In this document: piece after piece, positions 5,192 through 12,609 of the stretch
Position numbering within the stretch: position 1 is the first letter of the stretch
Layout: every line of letters begins with the position of its first letter
Source of the DNA: Oscillospiraceae bacterium
GTDB lineage: Bacteria; Bacillota; Clostridia; Oscillospirales; Ruminococcaceae
Direction: 5' to 3'
Assembly (NCBI GenBank): GCA_018055565.1
Contig: JAGPHI010000003.1
Location: forward strand, 1-15,291
Length of the DNA: 15,291 bases
Made by a program: the position numbers and the translations under genes
Notes under the pieces: model-generated
Database searches by the model: none
What the model was told of the DNA's origin: nothing
What the model saw: the letters and a program-made list of their open reading frames with translations, nothing else

Positions 5192-7108
5192 ATGAAACAG
5201 GGTTTTGTAAAGGTATCTGCCCCGTTTATTCCCGTTCGCGTAGCAGACTGTGCGTTTAACACGGCGCAGATTATCGCACAAATCAAGCGCGACGCGGCGC
5301 ACGGCGTTGAAGTGCTGTGCACGCCGGAGCTTTGCATTACGGGATATAGCTGCGGCGATTTATTTGCGCAAAAAACGCTGCAACGCGCTGCCGAAGCGGC
5401 ACTGTGTGAAATTGCCCGTGCTACGCGCGGCATAGAAATGCTGTGCTTTGTTGGCGTGCCGCTGGTGCATTTAGGAAAGCTATATAATTGCGCCGCCGCC
5501 GTTAGTGCGGGCCGCATTTTGGGCATCGTGCCAAAAACGCATGTGCCAAATTACAGTGAATATTACGAGCTGCGCCATTTTGCCCCTGCCCCATGCGAAA
5601 ACAGCATTTTACTTTTAGAGGGTGTACAAGTGCCTTTTGGCACAAAGCTTTTATTTGAATGCAAGGGCATGGCAGAGCTTGTGGTGGGCGCAGAAATTTG
5701 CGAAGATTTGTGGACGGTAAACCCGCCCAGCTGCGCGGCCGCCATTGCGGGCGCCACATTGATTGTAAACCTTTCTGCAAGTGATGAAACGCTGGAAAAA
5801 AGCGAAGCGCGCAAAGACCTTGTGGCTGCCCATAGCGCAAGAATTTGCGCGGGATATGTATATTCAAACGCGGGCGAAGGTGAATCCAGCACGGATATGG
5901 TGTTCAGCGGGCAACGCATTATTGCAGAAAACGGCAAAGTGCTGATGAACACAGAGCCTTTCAAGGCCTGCGCCGCTTGCACGGATATCGACGTGGAAAA
6001 GCTGCATCTTTTGCGCATGCGCACCAACACCTTTTTGCAAAACGCCAGCGGCTACGAGCGCATTTTATTTACGCTGCCGATACAAAAGCTGCGCCTTGAA
6101 ACGCCCATTTGCAAAACGCCATATTGGCCCGCAAACAGCGCGCAAAGCGCCCGCATTTTTGCCGACGCACTCACTATACAAGCGCATGGCCTTGCAAAGC
6201 GCATGGCGCATACGAATGCGCAAAGCGCGGTGATTGGTATTTCGGGCGGGCTTGACAGCTGCCTTGCGCTTTTGTGCGCAGTAAAGGCATGCAATATTTT
6301 GCATTTGCCCTGTGAAAAAATATTGGCCGTCAGCATGCCGTGCTTTGGCACAAGCGAACGCACACATCGCAACGCAGCGCTTTTATGCGAAGCGCTGCAT
6401 GTAACCTTGCGCGTAATTCCGATTACCGACACGGTGCAAAGCCATTTTGCAGACATCCAGCACAGTGCCGACAATTACAACGTTACGTTTGAAAATGCGC
6501 AAGCGCGTGTGCGCACGCTGGTGCTGATGGACCTTGCCAATGAAACCGGCGGCCTTGTGGTTGGCACGGGCGATTTATCTGAATTGGCGCTGGGCTGGGC
6601 CACATTTGCGGGCGACCATATCAGCATGTACGGCGTAAATGCGGGTGTGCCAAAAACATTGGTGCAAAAAATTGTAGAAAACGCCGCTGATAAAGCAGAC
6701 GAGCCGCTGGCCGCCATACTGCGCGATATTTTGGCCACACCCATCAGCCCCGAGCTTTTGCCCGGCAACGAGCAAGCACGGCAGGAAACCGAAGCGCTTG
6801 TGGGGCCGTATGCATTGCATGATTTTTTCTTGTATTATATGCTGCGCTACGGCTTTGCGCCCACAAAAATCTTTGCGCTGGCACAAAGTGCGTTTGCCGA
6901 TATATATACCAATCACGACTTGCTGCATTGGCTGGAGGTATTTTATCGCCGCTTTTTTGCGCAACAGTTTAAACGCAGCTGTATGCCGGACGGGCCGAAG
7001 GTGTGTGATATTTCGCTGTCCCCGCGCGGCGACTGGAAAATGCCTAGCGACGCCATAGCCACGCTTTGGCTAGAGGAAATTGCACTGCTGCGCGAAGGCA
7101 AAGCATAG
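5192..7108 (+). CDS. nadE: Glutamine-dependent NAD(+) synthetase
   Basis: A 638-residue two-domain enzyme for the last step of NAD biosynthesis: deamido-NAD + ATP + glutamine to NAD (EC 6.3.5.1). The N-terminal nitrilase-type glutaminase domain (about 1-290) shows the full Glu-Lys-Cys triad: E46 in TPELCITGY, K115 in VPKTHVPNY and C170 in GAEICEDLW. The C-terminal synthetase domain has the ATP pyrophosphatase loop SGGLDS (351-356) and the conserved TGDLSELALGWATFAGDH (459-476). Length is close to that of other two-domain bacterial enzymes. The start at 5192 has AGAGGG (5181-5186) 5 bases upstream; a longer frame from 5108 lacks a ribosome binding site and covers the -10 box. It is the first gene of a four-gene codirectional run with the YhfC-like, MATE and M42 genes. 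Cytosolic and probably essential. Confidence 0.97.
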   Translation: MKQGFVKVSAPFIPVRVADCAFNTAQIIAQIKRDAAHGVEVLCTPELCITGYSCGDLFAQKTLQRAAEAALCEIARATRGIEMLCFVGVPLVHLGKLYNCAAAVSAGRILGIVPKTHVPNYSEYYELRHFAPAPCENSILLLEGVQVPFGTKLLFECKGMAELVVGAEICEDLWTVNPPSCAAAIAGATLIVNLSASDETLEKSEARKDLVAAHSARICAGYVYSNAGEGESSTDMVFSGQRIIAENGKVLMNTEPFKACAACTDIDVEKLHLLRMRTNTFLQNASGYERILFTLPIQKLRLETPICKTPYWPANSAQSARIFADALTIQAHGLAKRMAHTNAQSAVIGISGGLDSCLALLCAVKACNILHLPCEKILAVSMPCFGTSERTHRNAALLCEALHVTLRVIPITDTVQSHFADIQHSADNYNVTFENAQARVRTLVLMDLANETGGLVVGTGDLSELALGWATFAGDHISMYGVNAGVPKTLVQKIVENAADKADEPLAAILRDILATPISPELLPGNEQARQETEALVGPYALHDFFLYYMLRYGFAPTKIFALAQSAFADIYTNHDLLHWLEVFYRRFFAQQFKRSCMPDGPKVCDISLSPRGDWKMPSDAIATLWLEEIALLREGKA

Positions 7109-7121
7109 CGCGAAAGCCTAA

Positions 7122-7147
7122 CTGCGCCGCTTTGCGGCATTACGCAG
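7122..7147 (+). repeat. Bulged hairpin between nadE and the YhfC-like gene
   Basis: CTGCG-CCGC and GCGG-(5-base bulge)-CGCAG can pair around a TTT loop just after the nadE stop. No T tract follows. It may modulate readthrough or mRNA processing, since I see no good promoter in the 130-base gap. Confidence 0.3.
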
Positions 7148-7238
7148 GGCGTGGCCTTTGCGCAAAAACAGCCTTGCCCTTATTGGGTTTTACTGTGCAC
7201 GCGGCAAAGCGCGCATGCCCACGAAAGGAATGTTGGTT

Positions 7239-8048
7239 ATGGATTTTCTGCGCTTCACGGGCATTGTGTTCACCTTGTGCGTGAGTTTGATTTTGCCTGT
7301 TTTTGCCGCTGCTTTTATTTGTAAGCGGTTTCGATTGCGGCTTTTGTATGTGCTTTTGGGTGCGCTTGGCTTTATTGTGATGCAAATGCTGATTCGCATA
7401 CCGCTACTAGGCAGTGCCTATACACAGTTTTATCTTAGCGCCATGCCGCCGATTGTATCGATATTTTTACTGGCCTTTACAGCAGGGCTGTTTGAAACGG
7501 GCGGACGATATTTGGTGTTTCGGCTGTTTTTTAAAAACGAGCGCCGCTTAGTAGGCGCGCTGGGCGCGGGCATTGGGCATGGCGGCATAGAGGCCATCGC
7601 ACTGGTGGGTATCAATTATTGCAATTTTATCATTATCGGCGCGCTTTTGCTGTTTGCGCCGCAAAGCGCATTGCTGCCTGCGTTAGGCATTACCGATGCA
7701 GTGGCAGCGCAGTTTTGCGCCATTTCCCCTCTTGGCTTTTTTGCAGCGGGGGTGGAACGGGTTTGCGCCATGACGCTACATGTTTTTTTAAGTGTTTTAC
7801 TGTTTTATTTTATGCAAAAAAAGCAAAGCCTGCGCGGTTTTGCGCTTGTTACCTTGATTCACACCGTTTTTGATTTCACGGCGCAGCTGCCACGGCTGTT
7901 TGTTAAAAACGCCGATGCACAGCTATTACTTGCCGAGCTTATTGTATTGATAGGCGCCGTTATCTGTGGCTTTTTTCTGTTTCGCCTTGCAAAGCGTTGG
8001 CCGCGCGATGCGGCACCGCTTTGTACAAAGGAGGATATTGTAAATTGA
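7239..8048 (+). CDS. YhfC family putative glutamic-type intramembrane protease
   Basis: A 269-residue polytopic membrane protein with about seven to eight hydrophobic segments. It carries the motifs I associate with the YhfC family (PF10086, formerly DUF2324), which resembles CPBP/CAAX-type intramembrane proteases: FETGGRY (85-91), GIGHGGIEAI (111-120), GVERVCAMTLH (171-181) and TLIHTVFD (205-212). E86, H114, E118, E173, H181 and H208 would be the polar residues inside the membrane. Proteolysis is inferred from the family; no substrate is known. The ATG at 7239 is chosen because AGGA (7226-7229) lies 9 bases upstream; in-frame starts at 7230 and further upstream are poorly placed. The end overlaps the next gene's TTG start by four bases (TTGA, 8045-8048), so the two are probably translationally coupled. 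Confidence 0.85.
   Translation: MDFLRFTGIVFTLCVSLILPVFAAAFICKRFRLRLLYVLLGALGFIVMQMLIRIPLLGSAYTQFYLSAMPPIVSIFLLAFTAGLFETGGRYLVFRLFFKNERRLVGALGAGIGHGGIEAIALVGINYCNFIIIGALLLFAPQSALLPALGITDAVAAQFCAISPLGFFAAGVERVCAMTLHVFLSVLLFYFMQKKQSLRGFALVTLIHTVFDFTAQLPRLFVKNADAQLLLAELIVLIGAVICGFFLFRLAKRWPRDAAPLCTKEDIVN
8027..8034 (+). promoter_or_regulatory. Strong ribosome binding site supporting a TTG start
   Basis: AAAGGAGG lies 10 bases before TTG at 8045. The in-frame starts further upstream sit inside the previous gene without such a site, so TTG is the best supported start. Confidence 0.7.
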
Positions 8049-9454
8049 ACAGCATTACGCGCAAATTTTTCTTTTCTAAAAAGCTGATGCGCCGCGCGGG
8101 CGAGCACGGGGACATGCCCAGTGAAAGCACCTTATTGCGAAATGCGCTGCGCGTGGCGTGGCCATCTACGCTGGAAAGCTTTTTGGTTGCCATTGTGGGT
8201 GTAGTGGATACCATTATGGTAAGCAGCCTCGGCGACTATGCCATTGCCGCCATCGGCCTTACCGCGCAGCCAAAATTTATTGGGCTTGCGGTTTTTCTTT
8301 CCTTAAACGTGGCGGTCAGCGCCATTGTGGCGCGCCGAAAAGGCCAAAACGACCGCGAAGGCGCAAACCGCGTGCTAACGCAAGCGCTGCTTTTAACAGT
8401 TGGGTTTGCAGTGATTGTCACGGCTGTTTGCGTACTATACGCAGATACCATTATGCATTTGGCAGGCACAAATGCCGATACGCACGAAACGGCTGTGATG
8501 TATTTTCGTATCATTATGGGCTGTATGGCGTTTAGCGTTATTTCAATGGTTATCAATGCTGCGCAGCGCGGCGTGGGCAACACAAAAATTGCTATGCGCA
8601 CAAACCTTGTGTCCAATCTTGTAAACATCTGTTTAAACTATCTGCTGATTAGCGGCAAATTTGGCTTTCCGCGCTTAGAAGTGCGCGGCGCGGCCATTGC
8701 CACAGTGCTGGGCACCGTTTGCGCGATGGTGATGTCTTTGCGCACAGTGCTTGCGCCCGGCGGGTTTTTGCACTTGCATTTTGAACGCCAATACTTAAAA
8801 TTTGACAAGCAAACCCTGCGCTCTGTGTGGAGCGTGGGCGGCACCACATTATTAGAGCAATTGTTTATGCGCTTTGGATTTTTAAGCTTTGCCATGATTG
8901 TAGCAAAGCTAGGCACAGTGGCATTTGCAGCGCATCAAATTGGCATGAATATTTTAAGCCTATCCTTTTCGTTTGCCGATGGGCTTTCTGTGGCTGCGGT
9001 GGCACTTGTGGGGCAAAGCCTTGGGCAAAAGCGCGTGGATTTGGCGCGCATTTACGGCAGCATTTGCCAGCGCATCGGCCTTTTGTGCTCGCTGATATTG
9101 GCCTTTATTGATATCGTTTTTGGCGAATTTATGTTTGGCGCGTTCACCGATTCCCCTGTTATTTTGCGATATGGCGTAATTATTATGAATTTAATTGCCT
9201 TTATTGTGTTTACACAAATTGCACAGGTGATTTACAGCGGATGCCTGCGCGGCGCGGGCGACACAAAATTTGTGGCGTTGGTTTCGCTTGTGAGTGTGGC
9301 GTGCATTCGCCCTTTGGCGGCGTATTTGCTGTGCTACCCGCTGGGCTTTGGCCTGATTGGCGCGTGGCTTGGCATGGCGCTGGATCAAGCCGTGCGCCTC
9401 GGGCTAACCTCGTTGCGTTTTAAAAGCGGAAAATGGATGAATATTCAATTATAG
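8045..9454 (+). CDS. MATE family efflux transporter (first copy)
   Basis: A 469-residue multidrug and toxic compound extrusion protein with about 12 membrane segments in two related halves. The paired MATE signature is seen in both halves: QRGVGNTK (174-181) and LRGAGDTK (401-408). Other family features are VVDTIMVSSLG (53-63), VRGAAIATVLG (213-223), AAHQIGMNI (295-303) and VGQSLGQKR (322-330). Such proteins export cationic drugs or metabolites in exchange for H+ or Na+; the substrate cannot be told from sequence. The gene starts with TTG, overlapping the YhfC-like stop (TTGA), with AAAGGAGG ahead of it. An N-terminal cytosolic extension of about 30 residues precedes the first helix. The M42 peptidase gene follows after 16 bases, so these are in one operon. 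Confidence 0.93.
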   Translation: MNSITRKFFFSKKLMRRAGEHGDMPSESTLLRNALRVAWPSTLESFLVAIVGVVDTIMVSSLGDYAIAAIGLTAQPKFIGLAVFLSLNVAVSAIVARRKGQNDREGANRVLTQALLLTVGFAVIVTAVCVLYADTIMHLAGTNADTHETAVMYFRIIMGCMAFSVISMVINAAQRGVGNTKIAMRTNLVSNLVNICLNYLLISGKFGFPRLEVRGAAIATVLGTVCAMVMSLRTVLAPGGFLHLHFERQYLKFDKQTLRSVWSVGGTTLLEQLFMRFGFLSFAMIVAKLGTVAFAAHQIGMNILSLSFSFADGLSVAAVALVGQSLGQKRVDLARIYGSICQRIGLLCSLILAFIDIVFGEFMFGAFTDSPVILRYGVIIMNLIAFIVFTQIAQVIYSGCLRGAGDTKFVALVSLVSVACIRPLAAYLLCYPLGFGLIGAWLGMALDQAVRLGLTSLRFKSGKWMNIQL

Positions 9455-9470
9455 AAGGGAACGAATTACA

Positions 9471-10550
9471 ATGGCAAATTTGAAAAACTGCGCAATTTTA
9501 AGCGACGCTTTTGGCCCGTCTGGCTTTGAACACGATGTGGCGGATGCAGTGTGCGCGCTATTATCCGGCTTTGACACGCGCCGCGACAGCATGCAAAACG
9601 TGTATGCATTTTTGCCCGAACAGGAAGCGGATTTGCCGCTTGTGATGCTGGACGCGCATATGGACGAGGTGGGCTTTATGGTGCAAAGCATCACCGATAA
9701 AGGGCTTTTGCGCGTTGTGCCGCTGGGCGGCTGGGTGGAAACCAACATTCCGGCCCACACATTTTGGGTTAAAAACAAAAATGGCGAGCTGATTAAAGCT
9801 GTTTCGGCTTCAAAACCCCCGCATTTTACAAACGCCGCAGACAAAGGCGCAATTGCTATTGAAGATATTTTGCTGGACGCTGGTGTAACCTGCCGCGACG
9901 ACGCAGCGCAGCTTTTAGGGCTGGAGGCGGGCGCGCCCGTGTGCCCTGATGTAAGCTTTGAATACAACGAGGCCACCGATATGCTTTTGGGCAAGGCGTT
10001 TGATTGCCGCTTGGGCTGTGCCGCTACCGTTGAGGTGCTGGGCCGATTATCTGCCCGCCCCTTGCATGTGCGCGTGGCCGCATCGTTTTCCACACAAGAA
10101 GAAGTGGGCCTGCGCGGCGCAAAGATCACCGCACAGCGCCTGCGCCCGCAGCTTGCCATTTGCCTTGAGGGCACGCCAGCAGACGATATCCATATCCCCG
10201 AAAGCGAAATACAGGGCGGCCTTGCGCGCGGCGTGCAGATACGCCACCGTGATGCAAGCATGATTGCGCATCCTGCTTTTGTTGCATTTGCAAAAAAGGT
10301 TGCCGAGGAAAACGGCATCCGTTATCAATGCGCTGTACGCACGGGCGGCGGCACAAACGGCGGCAATATACACCTTGCTGCCGATGGCGTGCCCACGCTG
10401 GTGCTGGGCATCCCCGTGCGCTATGCACACACACATTATGGATACGCCGCGCAAAGCGACGTGGACGCAGCGATAGACCTTGCCGCTGCCATTGTAAAGG
10501 CCTTAACGCCCGATAGTTTGGCAACGCTTTTGGGCGACACAATTTTGTAA
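9471..10550 (+). CDS. M42 family glutamyl-type aminopeptidase
   Basis: A 359-residue cytosolic metallo-aminopeptidase of family M42 (PepA/FrvX/YsdC type), which forms large self-compartmentalised complexes and trims N-terminal residues from peptides. Visible catalytic features: H63 and D65 in LDAHMDEVGF, the bridging D178 in KAFDCRLG, catalytic E210 and ligand E211 in STQEEVGLRGA, E233 in CLEGTP at the position of the fourth ligand, and H320 in VRYAHTHYGY. GGGTNGGNIH (292-301) stands where many relatives have GTDAGxxH. Length is typical. The start has AAGGGA (9455-9460) 10 bases upstream. It is the last gene of the nadE-led run, closed by the terminator at 10713. Exact peptide specificity cannot be assigned. 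Confidence 0.94.
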   Translation: MANLKNCAILSDAFGPSGFEHDVADAVCALLSGFDTRRDSMQNVYAFLPEQEADLPLVMLDAHMDEVGFMVQSITDKGLLRVVPLGGWVETNIPAHTFWVKNKNGELIKAVSASKPPHFTNAADKGAIAIEDILLDAGVTCRDDAAQLLGLEAGAPVCPDVSFEYNEATDMLLGKAFDCRLGCAATVEVLGRLSARPLHVRVAASFSTQEEVGLRGAKITAQRLRPQLAICLEGTPADDIHIPESEIQGGLARGVQIRHRDASMIAHPAFVAFAKKVAEENGIRYQCAVRTGGGTNGGNIHLAADGVPTLVLGIPVRYAHTHYGYAAQSDVDAAIDLAAAIVKALTPDSLATLLGDTIL

Positions 10551-10712
10551 AACCGCAGGCGGCGCGAAAGCATTTTTGCATAGGTTACAATTTTAAACCT
10601 AAACAGCGCAAAAACCGGATTTTTCGCATCTTTGTGCTGCACGCACTCCCCTACTTTTCATGGTAATTTGTTTATGCAATTTTACAGCCTTGCGCGTGAT
10701 TGCGCATAAAAT

Positions 10713-10747
10713 AAAAGCAGAAGCCGAAAAACTCGGCTTCTGCTTTT
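10713..10747. terminator. Bidirectional intrinsic terminator between convergent genes
   Basis: A 15-bp perfect stem (10713-10727 with 10733-10747, loop AAAAC) has T residues on its 3' side on both strands. It ends the nadE-M42 run on plus and the TSCPD gene on minus. The 160 bases before it, from the M42 stop, hold no gene I can support. Confidence 0.9.
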
Positions 10748-10793
10748 GATTTACTGTGTTGCTAATAGCATGCGCTGTATCGGCTTTTGCGCT

Positions 10794-11078
10794 TTACGCC
10801 TGAGCTGAAACAGTGCACGGCACGCTTTGCTGTGCCAGCGCCTCGCGCAGCGTAATGGCAATTTGGTCAGGACAAGAGGTTTTTTTCGTGCCGCAGGTTA
10901 TGCCCTGCAAACGCGCGATAACTTCTTCGGCTTCAAGGCCTTTTGCCAATGCGCAAATGCCCTTTAAATTACCGTTGCACCCGCCCATTACAGAAAGCGC
11001 TTCGATAACGCCCTCTTCAGAAAGTTGCACTTCGGTGTAAAGCGAGCATACGCCTTTATTGGTACGTTTATACGTCAT
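10794..11078 (-). CDS. Stand-alone TSCPD domain protein (TIGR03905 type)
   Basis: A 94-residue soluble protein. It contains the eponymous TSCPDQIA (67-74), preceded by GGCNGNLKGICAL (32-44) and a second cysteine in GITCGTKKT. The conserved cysteines C34, C42, C62 and C69 suggest a metal-binding or redox site. The domain is named for its resemblance to the C-terminal part of some B12-dependent ribonucleotide reductases; the short stand-alone form is widespread in anaerobic Bacillota and has no established function. GGAGG (11089-11093) lies 10 bases before the ATG. The gene is monocistronic, with its own consensus promoter (11135-11163) and the terminator at 10713-10747. The spacer upstream carries CGAAACTT repeats that may regulate it. 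Confidence 0.92.
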   Translation of the reverse strand: MTYKRTNKGVCSLYTEVQLSEEGVIEALSVMGGCNGNLKGICALAKGLEAEEVIARLQGITCGTKKTSCPDQIAITLREALAQQSVPCTVSAQA

Positions 11079-11134
11079 GAACTATATTCCTCCGCATTCA
11101 AAAAAAATTGGCGATTCAATCCGTTGTGCTTTTG

Positions 11135-11163
11135 ATTGTAACATTTTAAAGCAGGTGTTTCAA
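11135..11163 (-). promoter_or_regulatory. Promoter of the TSCPD gene
   Basis: On the minus strand TTGAAA (11158-11163) and TACAAT (11135-11140) are 17 bases apart, with TGT immediately before the -10 (extended -10). The start would be near 11128, giving a 50-base leader. Confidence 0.75.
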
Positions 11164-11202
11164 TGCCAAATTCTGTCGCAGTGGCGCAAAGCGAGGCGAA
11201 TG

Positions 11203-11255
11203 CCGAAACTTCGTAGGTTTTTACGAAACTTGTAAAAATTACGTAAAGTTTTCGG
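11203..11255. repeat. CGAAACTT repeat cluster / long imperfect hairpin
   Basis: CGAAACTT occurs at 11204-11211 and again at 11224-11231, 20 bases apart, and an inverted, one-base-longer form (AAGTTTTCG) at 11247-11254. The segment can also fold as a long bulged hairpin, with the core TTTTTAC (11218-11224) pairing GTAAAAA (11232-11238). It lies about 75-125 bases upstream of the TSCPD transcript start and about 100 bases before the tRNA-Gly promoter. The remaining spacer, 11079-11430, contains no gene I can support. Confidence 0.5.
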
Positions 11256-11347
11256 TAGATTTTCACTGTGCATTTTACACAAATTTCGATATTGCATACA
11301 GGTGCAAACGCCAAACAGAAAACTGTGTGTAAATCAAAAGAAAGCCA

Positions 11348-11376
11348 TTGACAAGCGCAAGCAAATTCGCTAAAAT
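11348..11376 (+). promoter_or_regulatory. Promoter of tRNA-Gly
   Basis: TTGACA (11348-11353) and TAAAAT (11371-11376) are exactly 17 bases apart, a near-consensus vegetative promoter. The start would be near 11383, giving a leader of about 48 bases that contains the inverted repeat CCGTTTG/CAAACGG (11386-11392, 11413-11419). Confidence 0.85.
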
Positions 11377-11430
11377 AGATAAGTACCGTTTGCACAGCAG
11401 CAATTTGCCGCACAAACGGGGATGTGCTTC

Positions 11431-11506
11431 GCGGATTTAGCTCATCCGGTAGAGCGTCTGCTTCCCAAGCAGAAGGCGACGGGTTCGAGTCCCGTAATCC
11501 GCTCCA
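11431..11506 (+). tRNA. tRNA-Gly (anticodon CCC)
   Basis: A complete cloverleaf. The acceptor stem is GCGGATT/AATCCGC, with discriminator T and encoded CCA (11504-11506). The D stem is GCTC/GAGC, the anticodon stem TCTGC/GCAGA around loop TTCCCAA (anticodon CCC at 11464-11466, reads GGG), and the T stem ACGGG/CCCGT with loop TTCGAGT. All stems are fully paired. Confidence 0.97.
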
Positions 11507-11507
11507 C

Positions 11508-11549
11508 AAAGCCGCTTATTTTGCTTTGCAAGATAAGCGGCTTTGATTT
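11508..11549 (+). terminator. Intrinsic terminator of tRNA-Gly
   Basis: AAAGCCGCTTAT (11508-11519) pairs perfectly with ATAAGCGGCTTT (11533-11544), with an inner TTGC/GCAA pairing in the loop. A modest T-rich tail (GATTT) follows. Confidence 0.8.
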
Positions 11550-11551
11550 GC

Positions 11552-11581
11552 TTGTACGCGGCTTTGCTTTTATGTTACAAT
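11552..11581 (+). promoter_or_regulatory. Promoter of the dnaD-dnaC-MATE run
   Basis: TTGTAC (11552-11557) and TACAAT (11576-11581) are separated by 18 bases, with TGT just before the -10 (extended -10). The start would be near 11588, shortly before the ribosome binding site at 11598. Confidence 0.6.
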
Positions 11582-11613
11582 AGCAATAGCCTCTTCGAAA
11601 GGACGAACGCTTG

Positions 11614-12543
11614 ATGGCATATAAACTCAATGAACATAGCGGCGACTGTCTTGCAGTGCCGCAATTAATCGTGGCAAAGCTGCCGGAGCTGGAAGATGAC
11701 TGGCTGCGTGTGGCGCTTTATGTGCTGTCTACAGGGTGCACAGAGCCCGCGCAAATTGCGCAAGCGCTGCGCCTTGCAAGCCCAAAACGTGCCAAAGAAG
11801 CCCTTACCTACTGGAAGGGCGCGGGGCTTTTATGTGATGATCGCGCCGCGTTGCCCGCAGGTGCCTGTTTGGACGGGGCTTCGATGCCCACTGCATGCGC
11901 GCCCCGCCTTACCACGCGCGAGATAACAAAAGCGGCGCAAACAGATGGCAATATCGCTTCTTTGGTGCAGGAATGCCAAGCGCTGCTGGGCGCCGTGCTC
12001 ACGGAAAACGATACCAGCGAGATTGTGTCGCTTTATTTGTCGGATGAATTGCCACCGGATATGATTCTTTTAGGCGTGGCGCACTATGCCGCGCTTGGTA
12101 AGCGCTCGGGCAAATACATTGCGCGCGCCTTGCGCTCGTGGCAAGCACAAGGCATTGACACCGGCGCTGCCGCCGAGCGATATTTGCACAGCTTGGAACA
12201 GCGGGAACGCAACGAGGTGCTTGTGGCGGAGCTGTTTGGCCTACAAGCGGCCAAATTTACACGCGCAGAAAGCACGCTGATTGCCGAATGGTTTGAGGGC
12301 TTTGGCTATGCCAGCGAGATGATTAGCGAAGCGCTTGGCTATGCAGGCGAACACCGCACTGTGCGATATGTAAACGGCATTTTGCGCGCGTGGTATGCAA
12401 AAGGCTTTAAAACCGCCAAAGATGTACAGGCTGAAAGCGCAACCGGCATGGCAAACGTGCAGCCAATGGGCAAGGCACCAAAACGCGATATTTTGCAAAA
12501 TGCGCGTGGCACAGTGCCTGTGTACAAGCCGCGAAAAAGCTAA
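11614..12543 (+). CDS. dnaD: DnaD domain primosome protein
   Basis: A 309-residue protein of the DnaD/DnaB(Bacillus)-type replication initiation family, which helps recruit the helicase loader at oriC or during restart. The N-terminal 80 residues look like a winged-helix domain (DDWLRVALYVLS...). Two DnaD-like C-terminal domains follow, each ending in the YxxxIxxxW-type signature: KYIARALRSWQAQG (167-180) and RYVNGILRAWYAKGF (251-265). The tail is basic (YKPRKS), as often seen with DNA-binding tails. AAAGGA (11598-11603) is 10 bases from ATG 11614 and 7 bases from an in-frame TTG at 11611; ATG is preferred but TTG would add only one residue. The helicase-loader gene follows 66 bases later, which fits a joint role. 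The gene symbol is by family and may not mean strict orthology with Bacillus DnaD. Confidence 0.9.
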   Translation: MAYKLNEHSGDCLAVPQLIVAKLPELEDDWLRVALYVLSTGCTEPAQIAQALRLASPKRAKEALTYWKGAGLLCDDRAALPAGACLDGASMPTACAPRLTTREITKAAQTDGNIASLVQECQALLGAVLTENDTSEIVSLYLSDELPPDMILLGVAHYAALGKRSGKYIARALRSWQAQGIDTGAAAERYLHSLEQRERNEVLVAELFGLQAAKFTRAESTLIAEWFEGFGYASEMISEALGYAGEHRTVRYVNGILRAWYAKGFKTAKDVQAESATGMANVQPMGKAPKRDILQNARGTVPVYKPRKS

Positions 12544-12609
12544 AACCTAAACGCGCATTTGCGCAAAACCCCCATAAGGAACACTGTTTTGGAAAGGTGC
12601 GATTGTAAC

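Noticed and set aside
11075..11509. Minus-strand 144-codon frame across tRNA-Gly and the spacer
   Set aside because: It runs antisense through the tRNA and through two promoters, and its start region is the tRNA complement. Such frames are common artefacts next to tRNA genes.
654..11549. Shared AAAGC.../...GCTTT ends of four terminator stems (654, 4943, 10713, 11508) as a dispersed repeat family
   Set aside because: A-rich 5' arms pairing the T tract with a GC just inside are normal for intrinsic terminators; the inner stems are unrelated.
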